Shown: piece by piece, positions 42,179 through 50,805 of the stretch
Layout: each line of letters opens with the position of its first letter
Position numbering within the stretch: position 1 is the first letter of the stretch
Assembly: GCF_003634215.1 (NCBI RefSeq)
Contig: NZ_RBWX01000007.1
Span: forward strand, 1,040,945-1,104,944
Direction of reading: 5' to 3'
Source of the DNA: Sphingosinicella microcystinivorans
GTDB taxonomy: Bacteria; Pseudomonadota; Alphaproteobacteria; Sphingomonadales; Sphingomonadaceae
DNA: 64,000 bases
Made by a program: the position numbers and the translations under genes
Notes under the pieces: generated by a model
The model's database searches: none
What the model saw: only the letters and a program-made list of their open reading frames with translations
What the model was told of the DNA's origin: nothing

Positions 42179-43181
42179 CGGTTTGCATCCTCTGAATGAA
42201 CGCATCGACGCCGTCGCGCAGCGGATCGGCGACGGGCAGGCCGAGTCGGTCTGATGTGCGGGCCATCCAGTCCTGCCGCTCTGGATCGCTCATTTTCGAA
42301 CTGTTGATGCTGATCCCGGCGCAGGCGATGGCGGGGTTCGTCAGCCGACCGAGCTGCTCGTAGAGCGCGATCGCATCGGCGAGATCGGGCATCGGGATGT
42401 GCGGATAGCCGTAGATCGTGCCGCGCGTCGGATCGTGGCAGAGCACGAACAGGTCGGGCTGCGCGCCGTGCAGGAGGCCGAGCGTCACGCCCGCGAAGGC
42501 GGGGTGATAGAGCGAACCCTGGCCTTCGATGATGTCCCAGTGATCGGCGCTGTTCGCGGGGCTCAGCCACTCGGCGGCGCCCGCGATGAAATCGGCGACG
42601 ACGGCATCGATGGCGACCCCGTGCCCGGCGATCATGATGCCGGTCTGCCCTGTCGCGCGGAAATCCGCGTTGCCGCCAAGCGCGCGCCACCGCTTTGCAA
42701 TGGCGAGCGCGGTGTATTTCTTGCCGAGCGCGCAGTCCGTGCCGACGGTGAGAAGGCGCTTGCCCATGCGGGGGAGGCCCGTTCCCGTGCTGAAGCTGAC
42801 GGTGGGGTGCCGAACATCGTGCAGCGTGCGGCCAAGGCGCCGGGCCGTCGCGGCGAGTTCGGGAATGTCCGCGAGCCGCTGGTGGAGCCCGGCGACGATA
42901 TCGAGCCCGGCCTCCAGCGCCGCGACAAGCTCCGACAGCCAGTGCGCCGGGATCGCGCCGCCAACCGGCGCGATGCCGAGAAGCAGCGCGCGCGCACCGC
43001 GGGACGCCGCCTCGGCGGGCGTGAGCCTTTCGAGCCCCAGAGTCACCGTCGCTTCGGGCATGGCATATTCGCCGATCACCGTCTCGGGCGCCCAGTCGCG
43101 CAGGCCGAAAGCGGTCTTGGCATAGGTCTCGTTCCGGGTGTCACCCAGGAAGAGAAGATAGGGTGACGGCAGGTCTGTCAT
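42168..43181 (-). CDS. DUF1611 family protein (DgcN-like)
   Basis: A 337-residue P-loop protein. Walker-A-like LLTVGTDCALGKKYTALAIA is preceded by an N-terminal Rossmann domain (PYLLFLGDTRNETYAKTAFG); WDIIEGQGSLYHPAFAGVTL and FVLCHDPTRGTIYGYPHIPM are family blocks. One DUF1611 branch, DgcN, is described as a D-glutamate N-acetyltransferase acting with the racemase DgcA; no dgcA is visible here, so the substrate could be another amino acid. The ATG at 43181 is preferred over TTG at 43193. It is divergent from a TonB receptor with a candidate TetR operator in between. Confidence 0.85.
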   Translation of the reverse strand: MTDLPSPYLLFLGDTRNETYAKTAFGLRDWAPETVIGEYAMPEATVTLGLERLTPAEAASRGARALLLGIAPVGGAIPAHWLSELVAALEAGLDIVAGLHQRLADIPELAATARRLGRTLHDVRHPTVSFSTGTGLPRMGKRLLTVGTDCALGKKYTALAIAKRWRALGGNADFRATGQTGIMIAGHGVAIDAVVADFIAGAAEWLSPANSADHWDIIEGQGSLYHPAFAGVTLGLLHGAQPDLFVLCHDPTRGTIYGYPHIPMPDLADAIALYEQLGRLTNPAIACAGISINSSKMSDPERQDWMARTSDRLGLPVADPLRDGVDAFIQRMQTVTA

Positions 43182-43253
43182 GGGTTGGTTCAATATCCTT
43201 CAGCGGTTGGGTTTGGTCTTTTGGAAACGATGATGCGCATCGGACAATAATCA

Positions 43254-43273
43254 ACTTGAATTCAATTTCAAAA
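43254..43273. promoter_or_regulatory. Candidate TetR operator between DUF1611 and TonB receptor
   Basis: ACTTGAATTCAATTTCAAAA keeps the TTGAA-N6-TTCAA palindrome and matches 16 of 20 positions of the island consensus. It lies 73 bases from the DUF1611 start and 109 from the receptor start, so it could control both. Confidence 0.65.
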
Positions 43274-43381
43274 TAGAGAATGATCCCGATCGTACCGACG
43301 GCGCCCGCAACAGGCGCACGGCGGAGCTTGGTGACGGGGAAATGGGCCGAATCGGCGCATGGGACAAAAAGGGGAAACAAG

Positions 43382-45529
43382 ATGCATGTATTGAAGCGCA
43401 CGCTTTTGTGCTCGGCGATTTGCGTCGGGAGCGCCGGCATCGCCGCTTCCGCGACGGCCCAGACGGGTGAACTGGAAGAGATCATCGTGACCGCCCAGAA
43501 GCGCGCGGAATCGATCCAGGACGTGCCGATCTCGGTGTCGGCGTTCTCCGCCGAAGCCATCAGGGATCAGGGTATCGGCCGTATCGAGGATTTCGCGACC
43601 GCGCTGCCCAGCGTCTACATCGACATGCGCGAGCTGCGCGGCACGTCGATCTCGATTCGCGGCATCGTTTCAGACACAAACAACCCGGGTGTCGATCAGG
43701 GTGTCGGCGTTTACGTGGACGGCGTCTACATGGGCCGCCCGACGACCATCAACAACAGCCTTTACGACCTGGAACGCATCGAGGTGCTGCGCGGACCGCA
43801 GGGCACGCTGTACGGCAAGAACACGATCGCAGGCGCGATCAACTTCATCACACGGAAGCCGGGCGACGAGCTTCGCGGCGACATTAGCGCCAGCTACGGA
43901 AACTATGATGCGATCCGGGCGAGCGCATCGATCAGCGGGCCGGTGGTTCCGGGCAAGTTCTATGTCGGCATTTCGGGCGGCATCGACCGTCGCGACGGGC
44001 TGGTGAAGAACCTGCTGACCGGCACCGATCTCGACGACGTCGATTCGCTTTCGGGTCGTCTGACCGCGGTTTATAGCGAGAACGACGACTTCGAACTCGT
44101 CGTGCGCGTCGACGCCTCTCGCGACCGGACAAATTCCGGTGCCATCGACATTCTCGACAACGGCGCTCTCACCGGCACGCCGCTTGCGGACCCGGACGGC
44201 TGGGACCGCAAGGTCGTTCAAAATCGAGACACAGTGCAGAACCGCGACACGTTTGGCGCATCGGGCGAGATCAACTGGTCGCTGGGCGGTGGCAAGCTGA
44301 CGAGCATCACCGCTTACCGCGACTTCAAGTGGTACAATCTCGCGGACAACGATTACACGGCGCTCGACCTGCTCGCTTCGGGCATCAGCGAGGATCAGAA
44401 CCAGTTCAGCCAGGAACTGCGCTTTGCTTCGGGCGACAGCGGCCCGCTGACCTATGTGTTTGGCGTTTATTACTTTCACCAGCGGCTTGAGACGAATTCG
44501 GCTGCAGTGATCGGTGCTGACCTCGGCATCTATCCCGAGGCCGTAACCGGGAACATTCTTGCGACGGTGAAGTCCGAAAGCATCGCCGGGTTCGGCCAGG
44601 CGGTCTACCATGTGACGGATCAGTTCAGCGTTACCGCCGGGCTGCGCTACACTTGGGAAAAGAAGGACGTCATCCACAGCCAGATCGGCGACCCATTCGG
44701 ATTGTTGCTCGCAACGATGCCCGAGCGCCGCTTTGGCCGATCGGAGGATGATTTCTCTCCCTCGCTCAGCCTCAATTACAAGTGGAACGACAAGGTTCTG
44801 ACATACGCGACCGTCAGCCGGGGCTTCAAATCGGGCGGTTACAACGTATTTTCGGTGACGCTCACGGACGATGCAGAGTATGATCCGGAATTCGTGACGA
44901 GCTACGAGATCGGCCTGAAATCCGACCTTCTCGACAACCACCTTCGCTTCAACGCATCGGCCTATTACCTGCGCTACAAGGATCTGCAGGTGAACCAGTT
45001 GGAACTGGTGGGTGGCCTGCCGCAGTTCCAGACCTCGAACGCGGCACGTGCGCGCAGCAAGGGTGTCGAACTCGAATTGACCGCCCGTCCCGTGAACGGC
45101 TTCGATCTCACAGTGAATTACAGCTACCTCGACGCGAAGTTCCGCGACTATGCGAACGCTACGCCGGGCGGCGACGACTTCACCGGCAACACGATGGTGA
45201 AAGCGCCCAAGCACAACATCAGCGTCGGGGCGCAATATGAAGCGTCACTCAGCGACACGCTCTCGCTGACGCTGCGGGGTGACCTCACGCATCGCAGCCG
45301 GATCTTTTTCGGACCGGACAATGTCTATTCGGAGGGCGATGTCACGCTCCTCAATGGTCGGATCGGGATCGGCAGCGAACAAGGCTGGTCGCTGTTCCTG
45401 TGGGGACGCAACCTTACCAACAAGGACTATGCGCTCTACCGCAACGATGGCGTGATCATCGGCGGGCAGGTTGTGCAGTCTCTCTCCACGCCGCGCACCT
45501 ACGGCGTCGAGGCGCGCTTCAAGTTCTAA
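43382..45529 (+). CDS. TonB-dependent receptor (island, first)
   Basis: A 715-residue outer-membrane receptor. The ATG at 43382 (MHVLKRTLLCSAICVGSAGI) gives a normal signal peptide with AGGGG seven bases upstream; a longer frame from 43280 is rejected. TonB box EEIIVTAQKRAESIQDVPIS, plug motif IEVLRGPQGTLYGKNTIAGA, barrel with VSRGFKSGGYNVFS and a terminal phenylalanine. Together with DUF1611 it flanks a candidate TetR operator, so it likely imports the island substrate. Confidence 0.93.
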   Translation: MHVLKRTLLCSAICVGSAGIAASATAQTGELEEIIVTAQKRAESIQDVPISVSAFSAEAIRDQGIGRIEDFATALPSVYIDMRELRGTSISIRGIVSDTNNPGVDQGVGVYVDGVYMGRPTTINNSLYDLERIEVLRGPQGTLYGKNTIAGAINFITRKPGDELRGDISASYGNYDAIRASASISGPVVPGKFYVGISGGIDRRDGLVKNLLTGTDLDDVDSLSGRLTAVYSENDDFELVVRVDASRDRTNSGAIDILDNGALTGTPLADPDGWDRKVVQNRDTVQNRDTFGASGEINWSLGGGKLTSITAYRDFKWYNLADNDYTALDLLASGISEDQNQFSQELRFASGDSGPLTYVFGVYYFHQRLETNSAAVIGADLGIYPEAVTGNILATVKSESIAGFGQAVYHVTDQFSVTAGLRYTWEKKDVIHSQIGDPFGLLLATMPERRFGRSEDDFSPSLSLNYKWNDKVLTYATVSRGFKSGGYNVFSVTLTDDAEYDPEFVTSYEIGLKSDLLDNHLRFNASAYYLRYKDLQVNQLELVGGLPQFQTSNAARARSKGVELELTARPVNGFDLTVNYSYLDAKFRDYANATPGGDDFTGNTMVKAPKHNISVGAQYEASLSDTLSLTLRGDLTHRSRIFFGPDNVYSEGDVTLLNGRIGIGSEQGWSLFLWGRNLTNKDYALYRNDGVIIGGQVVQSLSTPRTYGVEARFKF

Positions 45530-45549
45530 GCATCGAAATCCTAAGCTGT

Positions 45550-45585
45550 TGCTCATTATACTGCCGTTGGGCAGTATAATGAGCA
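45550..45585. repeat. Perfect 16-bp inverted repeat over a start codon
   Basis: TGCTCATTATACTGCC (45550-45565) and GGCAGTATAATGAGCA (45570-45585) are exact complements around a 4-base loop GTTG. The right arm contains the first ATG (45579) and touches the second (45585) of the following small gene. In DNA this is an operator-like palindrome; in RNA it would fold the initiation region into a stem. No T-run follows, so it is not a typical terminator for the receptor. Confidence 0.85.
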
Positions 45586-45791
45586 TGGCACGGTACGATA
45601 AAACAAACGAGATATTTGCCGAAGCAGTGAATCTTGCCAAAAGTGGTCGTTTTAGGAACGTGGCGGAGGTCGAAACGGCGCTGCGTAGAAAGGGTTTACG
45701 CCTTCGGCCCGAAATGTCGCAGAAGGTAATGCGGTGCTGGATAGACGGCATCTGCTTCCGTGTTCGTAAAGCAAAGCGCTGGGATACCTAG
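45579..45791 (+). CDS. Small hypothetical protein, possibly DNA-binding
   Basis: A 70-residue basic protein (MSMARYDKTNEIFAEAVNLA, KSGRFRNVAEVETALRRKGL). The pattern of a helix with LAKSG-F-N, a following helix with E-x-x-L-x-x-x-G and a C-terminal cysteine recalls small uncharacterised proteins linked with mobile or accessory regions in alphaproteobacteria. The start is either 45579 or 45585, both in the right arm of the inverted repeat, which suggests autoregulation. Lower GC than its neighbours hints at recent acquisition. Confidence 0.6.
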   Translation: MSMARYDKTNEIFAEAVNLAKSGRFRNVAEVETALRRKGLRLRPEMSQKVMRCWIDGICFRVRKAKRWDT

Positions 45792-45864
45792 TCGCCACAA
45801 ACGTAGTCGTCGGTTTCCTGCCTGGCTCTCATGCCTATGGGTTTCAGGCATAAAGCCAGAGTTT

Positions 45865-45908
45865 AAAAAAGAGAGGCCGGGAAATTGCTTTCCCGGCCTC
45901 TCTTTCTT
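45865..45908. terminator. Bidirectional rho-independent terminator
   Basis: GAGAGGCCGGGAAA (45871-45884) pairs with TTTCCCGGCCTCTC (45889-45902), flanked by AAAAAA on the left and TTTCTT on the right. It serves the small gene on the plus strand and the serine hydrolase on the minus strand. Confidence 0.93.
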
Positions 45909-45919
45909 GTTCGGCGAGG

Positions 45920-47404
45920 TTACTTCGCGGACATCTGCTGCGCACTGAACGTGCCGCCATAATACTGCATCGTCAGCGTGGCAGGTTTGCCGCGCTTGCC
46001 GGGTTTGAAGACGACGTTGTGTTCGTCGTCGACAACGGAGACGAAGCGGCCCGCGCCCTGATAGAGCAGCGGCAGCGCCGGGCCGCCCGACTTGGTTCCG
46101 CCGAAATTAAGGTATAGCTGGCCATCCTTGAAGGAGAAGCCGTGCACCTCTGGCCCGAAGCGGTAGGGGGCGAAATAATAGTCGCCCGAAACGCTCGCGG
46201 CGAAATCCGCTGAAACCGGCAATGATTTGACGACCGGCTGCGGCACGCCGAGCATCTCTCGCGCGATTTTCTGTTCGACGCTGAGCGGCGGGAATGCACC
46301 GCCCTGGTTGTTGGTGGTGATGACGATGACGAGATCATCATCCGGGTAGTAGGCGTAATTTGCTGAGAACCCATAGATGTCCCCGGCATGTGCGATCTTG
46401 CGGTGCCCCTCGAAGCGCGTCTCGCCCAGACAGCCGAGCGTATACATGATCTCGGTTCCGTCAGCGAGTTTGTCGTGCTTCAGAATCACATCGCGGACGG
46501 CCTGGCTCGTCTTGTCGGAAGCGAACACGCCGCGCCGATATTTCAGAAGGTCACCCACGGTCGACATGATTGCGCCGGCCGAGAACGGAACGGTGGGATC
46601 GTACTGCAGTGCATTCTGCCAGCCGTTCTTGCCCTTCTTGTATCCGTGCGCGCGGTTCGGGACGAGGCGTGTCCAGTCCGAGTAGAGTGATTTGGACATG
46701 CCGAACGGCTCGAGGATGTGCGTACGGATATATTCATCGTAGGTCACGCCCGAGACTTTTTCGATGATGAGACCGATGAGATATGTGCCGGAGTTCGAAT
46801 AGCTCCAGGCCGTTCCCGGCTTGAACATCAGCGGCTTGCTCGCGAAGTAGCCGACCATTTCCTCGCGCGTGAATTCCTTGCGCGCGTTGTATGGGAACTC
46901 CGGAAGATCCGTGTAATTGACAAGGCCGCCCGTGTGATTGAGCAGGTTTCGAACCTTCACGCTCCGCGCGGGTTCGGGCAGATCGGGAAGATAATGGCCG
47001 GCGGTTTCCTCGATGGATACCTTGCCATCAACGACGAGTTGCGCGAGGGCGAGACCGGTGAAGGACTTGGTGATCGATCCGATCGGGAAGACGGTGTCGA
47101 CCGTGACCGGAACGTCCTGCTCCAGATCGGCCTTGCCGAAGCCCTTCGCATAGACGACTTCACCCTTGCGCTCGATCGCAATGGCGAGCCCGGGGAAGGG
47201 GGCGGCTTCCATGCGGTTCGCGATGATTGCATCGATGCGGGCCGCGGTTTCCGGCGAGAGCGCCTCCGCCTTCACTTCCGAATTCATGGCATCCGTGCCG
47301 AGCAGTGCGACGCCGACGAGAAGCGGGAGCACGCCCCTGCGCCAGCCCTGGGCGCCTGGAGCCTTCGATGAACGCATGAGTTCGCGCAAAACACCTTGTT
47401 TCAC
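45920..47404 (-). CDS. Exported serine hydrolase, beta-lactamase fold (S12)
   Basis: A 494-residue periplasmic enzyme of the class C beta-lactamase/D-aminopeptidase/esterase group. The catalytic S110-x-x-K113 is in GSITKSFTGLA, the Y202-S-N204 motif in WSYSNSGTYL, and H-A-G in KIAHAGDIYG. The C-terminal 110 residues form a lipocalin-like beta extension (VSGDYYFAPYRFGPEVHGFS). A GTG start at 47404 has AGGA nine bases upstream; ATG at 47377 is the alternative. Such enzymes cleave D-amino-acid amides, peptides or esters. It lies in the TBDR-rich part of the island, downstream of the receptor at 47500-49719. Confidence 0.9.
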   Translation of the reverse strand: MKQGVLRELMRSSKAPGAQGWRRGVLPLLVGVALLGTDAMNSEVKAEALSPETAARIDAIIANRMEAAPFPGLAIAIERKGEVVYAKGFGKADLEQDVPVTVDTVFPIGSITKSFTGLALAQLVVDGKVSIEETAGHYLPDLPEPARSVKVRNLLNHTGGLVNYTDLPEFPYNARKEFTREEMVGYFASKPLMFKPGTAWSYSNSGTYLIGLIIEKVSGVTYDEYIRTHILEPFGMSKSLYSDWTRLVPNRAHGYKKGKNGWQNALQYDPTVPFSAGAIMSTVGDLLKYRRGVFASDKTSQAVRDVILKHDKLADGTEIMYTLGCLGETRFEGHRKIAHAGDIYGFSANYAYYPDDDLVIVITTNNQGGAFPPLSVEQKIAREMLGVPQPVVKSLPVSADFAASVSGDYYFAPYRFGPEVHGFSFKDGQLYLNFGGTKSGGPALPLLYQGAGRFVSVVDDEHNVVFKPGKRGKPATLTMQYYGGTFSAQQMSAK

Positions 47405-47499
47405 TCAGATGGTCCTTTCATGTGGGTGCCACCATCATCGAGCTGCCGCGGTCCCGTCGCGACGTCTCTTTGATGATGGCACGTTTTTCGGGCGTGATC

Positions 47500-49719
47500 C
47501 TAAAAGTTGAATCGCGCCTCCACGCCGAACGTGCGCGGCGCGCCGAGCACGATGAGCTGCTGCCCTACAAGTGCCTGGTTCGAGAGATCGAACAGGCGGG
47601 TCTTGTAGGTCTTGTCGGTGAGGTTCTTGCCCCAGAGCGCGATCGACCATCGGTCTTCCGCGCCGGCAAGCGTGATGCGGCCGTTAAGGAGGCCCACCGT
47701 GCCGACGCGGGCCGCGGGATCCTTGATCGGCAGCAGGTCCGTGCCGCGCTCGTAGAGATAATCGCCGCGCAGGGTGAGTGCCAAGTCACCGAGCGGGGCC
47801 GTGTATTGTGCGTTGAGACCAAAGCGTGTTTCCGGCGCGCGCGGCAGATCGGCCAGCGGAATTTCAGGACTGCCGGGTGCCGTGGGCACCGTGCCTTCAT
47901 CATATTCCGCATCGGTGAGCGCGAGATTGAAGCCGAGTTCAAGCGCCGGGATCGGCACGGCTGTGACTTCGAGCTCGACACCGCGTGAGTGCGCCTTGCC
48001 GGCGTTGCTGGTGCGCGGATCGAAGGGGAGGGTGTTCGGATCGTCTGCCGAGATCTGGATGTCCGTCCATTCCATTGCGAACGCGGCGACGTTCACGAGC
48101 AGACGGTTTTCGAGCAGGCTCACCTTGGCGCCGATCTCGTAGTTCCAGATGTATTCGGGATCGTAGCTGATGCCGTTCGCATCACCGAGCGCATCGTTGA
48201 AACCGCCGCTCTTGAAGCCGCGGCTGACGGTCGCATAGGCCATTGCCGAGGGATTGAAATGATAGCGGATGTTGAAGCTGGGTGTGAAGGCTTTCCAGGT
48301 ATCCTTGCCGGCGAGGCCATCGACCTGACCGCCGAGGAGCGCGAGCGGATCGAACTGCGAATAGAGGATCGACTTCTTTTCGTAAGTGTAGCGCCCACCG
48401 AGCGTGGCTTCGAGCTGATCAGTGATCTTGTAGGAGAGGTTTGCGTAGGCCGCGTAGCTATCCAGCTTCATGTCCGCGTCGGAACCGATGTCCATCGCCG
48501 GCACCTCGAGCAAATCGGCAAGGTCCTGGCCGAGGCGGACGAAGCTGAGGTTGCGGCTCGTCTGGTGGAAATAATAGAGACCGGCGATCCAGCTCAGCGC
48601 CGTGTCTCCCTGTGAGGCGAGACGCAGCTCCTGGCTGAAACGCCAGACATCTTCCGGGTCGCCGTCGTAGAGCCAGCGCAGCGGAGACATGTCGGTATCG
48701 CCGATGTTGTCGTATTCGTGCTCGCGATAAGAGGTGATGCTGGTGAAATCGACGCCGCCGAAATCGATGTTCGCGTTGAACGAAACGGCCCACGCCTTCA
48801 GCGTTTCCTTCGTCGCGAGGTCGGAATAGACGCGGCGATCGAAGGGGTCGGTGTTGAGCGGCAGCTCGAACAGCTCAAGGAGCTGGGGGAGAAGCTGATC
48901 GGGATTGTAGCTCAGCGTTTCGAAATATTTCGAGCGCTGGTTCACCTTGCGATACTCGCCGGTGAGCGTGAATTCGGCGTTCTCCGTAGGCAGCATGAGC
49001 AACTGGCCGCGTATGCCCCACGTGTGTGAATCGTCGCCGCGCGTGCCGTCGATCTCGTTGCGCGTGAAGCCGTTGCGGTCTTCATATTGCGCCGAGACGC
49101 GGGCGAGGAGCTTGTCTGCGATGATAGGGCCGCTGACGGCGCCGCGCAGGTTGACGGCATCGTAGTCGCCGTAGCCAGCAGAGACATAGCCTTCGAATTC
49201 GTGTGTCGGCTTCTGTGTGGTGATGCTGATCACACCGCCCACGGTATTGCGACCGAAGAGCGTGCCCTGCGGACCGCGCAGCACCTCGACGCGCTCGACA
49301 TCCACCATGTCGATATTGGCGCCGACGCCGCCGCCCATGAAAACCTCGTCGACATAGACGCCGACAGCCGGATCCTGCCCTGCAGAACCCGAGCTTGCGG
49401 AAATGCCGCGCAGGGCGATGGGCGAAAGTTTAAGGTCCGAAAAATTGCCGAAGCCCAGGCTTGGCGTATTTTGCGCAAGATCGGCGAGGCCATCGATGCC
49501 GCGCGCTGTGAGGCCGGCTTCGGAGTAGGCTGTGATGGCGATCGGCACGTCCTGCACGCTTTCCGTGCGCTTCTGGGCGGTGACGGTGATGATTTCGATG
49601 CCGTAAGTATCTTCCTGCGCCAACGCCGGTACAGGCGAGAGCAGTGCAAGCACCGCGGCCGACCGCATGAGGCGCCGCGCGGGACGTCGGCTGCTGACAG
49701 GATTTACCGATTTCGACAT
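47500..49719 (-). CDS. TonB-dependent receptor (island, second)
   Basis: A 739-residue outer-membrane receptor. The ATG at 49719 (MSKSVNPVSSRR) has GGGGGAATGGA upstream; the signal peptide core is AAVLALLSPVPALAQ. TonB box IEIITVTAQKRTESVQDVPI and plug VEVLRGPQGTLFGRNTVGGV, barrel end FGVEARFNF. It shares plug type with the receptor at 43382 and may be a paralogue specialised for a related ligand. A candidate TetR operator lies 39-58 bases upstream of its start. The serine hydrolase follows 95 bases downstream. Confidence 0.93.
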   Translation of the reverse strand: MSKSVNPVSSRRPARRLMRSAAVLALLSPVPALAQEDTYGIEIITVTAQKRTESVQDVPIAITAYSEAGLTARGIDGLADLAQNTPSLGFGNFSDLKLSPIALRGISASSGSAGQDPAVGVYVDEVFMGGGVGANIDMVDVERVEVLRGPQGTLFGRNTVGGVISITTQKPTHEFEGYVSAGYGDYDAVNLRGAVSGPIIADKLLARVSAQYEDRNGFTRNEIDGTRGDDSHTWGIRGQLLMLPTENAEFTLTGEYRKVNQRSKYFETLSYNPDQLLPQLLELFELPLNTDPFDRRVYSDLATKETLKAWAVSFNANIDFGGVDFTSITSYREHEYDNIGDTDMSPLRWLYDGDPEDVWRFSQELRLASQGDTALSWIAGLYYFHQTSRNLSFVRLGQDLADLLEVPAMDIGSDADMKLDSYAAYANLSYKITDQLEATLGGRYTYEKKSILYSQFDPLALLGGQVDGLAGKDTWKAFTPSFNIRYHFNPSAMAYATVSRGFKSGGFNDALGDANGISYDPEYIWNYEIGAKVSLLENRLLVNVAAFAMEWTDIQISADDPNTLPFDPRTSNAGKAHSRGVELEVTAVPIPALELGFNLALTDAEYDEGTVPTAPGSPEIPLADLPRAPETRFGLNAQYTAPLGDLALTLRGDYLYERGTDLLPIKDPAARVGTVGLLNGRITLAGAEDRWSIALWGKNLTDKTYKTRLFDLSNQALVGQQLIVLGAPRTFGVEARFNF

Positions 49720-49757
49720 TCCATTCCCCCTTTGGTCTGTTCGTATCACGTTGTAGA

Positions 49758-49777
49758 ATATAAATTCATATTCAAGT
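49758..49777 (-). promoter_or_regulatory. Candidate TetR operator upstream of the second island receptor
   Basis: On the minus strand this reads ACTTGAATATGAATTTATAT, 15 of 20 positions of the island consensus with a perfect ACTTGAAT half. It overlaps a TTGACT that could be the -35 element. It lies in the 303-base interval 49720-50022, which holds no gene. Confidence 0.55.
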
Positions 49778-49946
49778 CAAATGCTGTGCATTATGAGAGG
49801 GTGGTCCTTGGGCCTCCCGTTCCGGCTCCATCCGGCTCAGCGCTAAAAACCTGTCCTCCTGAACTGCAGCGTTTGGGCCGATTGCGGGAACCTCTCCCAA
49901 TCGCTGGGCTCCCTCTCGACCCGACGCCATCTCTATCGGCAGCTTT

Positions 49947-49966
49947 ACTTGAAATTAAATTTAAAA
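49947..49966 (+). promoter_or_regulatory. Candidate TetR operator upstream of the enoyl-CoA hydratase
   Basis: ACTTGAAATTAAATTTAAAA matches 16 of 20 consensus positions (TTGAA-N6-TTTAA). It lies 57-76 bases before the hydratase start codon. Confidence 0.6.
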
Positions 49967-50022
49967 TCAAATATCGAAACGTCAACAGCGCGACGTCGGC
50001 GCAGGGTTTGAGGGTAAGAGAA

Positions 50023-50805
50023 TTGACAGCATCGCCGGAAGTCCTGTTATCCCGCCAGGGGCGGGTCAGCGTTATCACGCTCAATCGGCCCGCGTGTCTC
50101 AACGCGATCAACGAGTCGATGGTGCAAGCGTTTATCGCGGCGCTGCGCGATGCCAATGCGGACGTGGCAACGGCGGCGATCGTGCTGCATGGAAACGGCA
50201 AGGCCTTTTGCGCCGGTGACGACCTGACCGCGCACGACGTGCCGGCGGACGGGGACGAGATGGCGATGCGCGCGCGTGTGGACGTGATGCAGCAGGTGAG
50301 TCGTGAGATCATGTTCGGCGAAAAGCCCGTCATCGCGGCCGTTCACGGATGGGCTGTGGGCGGCGGCTTTGAATGGACCATCAACTGCGACGCGGTGATC
50401 TGGTCCGAGGAGGCGCGCGCATTTTTCCCCGAGATCGAATGGGGCATGTTCGTAAGTGGCGGCGTGACCGCACTGCTGCCCCGGCTGATCGGCCCGCAGC
50501 GAACGTTCAAGTGGATCATGGGCGGCGAACATCTGGATGGCGCGGCGTTGCAGGCGGCGGGACTCGTGACCGATATCGTGCCGACCGGGCAGCACCTTGA
50601 AGCAGCGGTCGCGCTTGCCGAGCTGATTGCGTCGCGGCCGACGAAGGCGGTGCGCAACTTGAAACGCGCGATCAATCTGCTGGAGCGCGACCGCATCGAG
50701 GCGGCCATGGCGGAGGAAACGAAGAGCCTTGCGGCGAGCCTGCTCGACGCGGAGGTGGCTGAGCGTGTTGCCGGATTCAAGGCGCGAGGTTCGGAGGGAC
50801 TATGA
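50023..50805 (+). CDS. Enoyl-CoA hydratase/isomerase family protein
   Basis: A 260-residue crotonase-fold enzyme. Oxyanion-hole segments are AIVLHGNGKAFCAGDDLTAH and AAVHGWAVGGGFEWTINCDA; the usual catalytic glutamates would lie in PEIEWGMFVSGG. A TTG start at 50023 behind AGGGTAAGAGAA is favoured; another in-frame TTG at 50008 is possible. The TGA overlaps the next ATG (ATGA), so it is co-translated with a lipoprotein hydrolase. It hydrates, isomerises or cleaves a CoA thioester of the island's substrate. Confidence 0.9.
   Translation: MTASPEVLLSRQGRVSVITLNRPACLNAINESMVQAFIAALRDANADVATAAIVLHGNGKAFCAGDDLTAHDVPADGDEMAMRARVDVMQQVSREIMFGEKPVIAAVHGWAVGGGFEWTINCDAVIWSEEARAFFPEIEWGMFVSGGVTALLPRLIGPQRTFKWIMGGEHLDGAALQAAGLVTDIVPTGQHLEAAVALAELIASRPTKAVRNLKRAINLLERDRIEAAMAEETKSLAASLLDAEVAERVAGFKARGSEGL

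Noticed and set aside
45550-45585. The perfect inverted repeat as a terminator of the TonB receptor gene
   Set aside because: There is no T-run, and the right arm contains the start codons of the next gene; an operator or RNA-structure role fits better.
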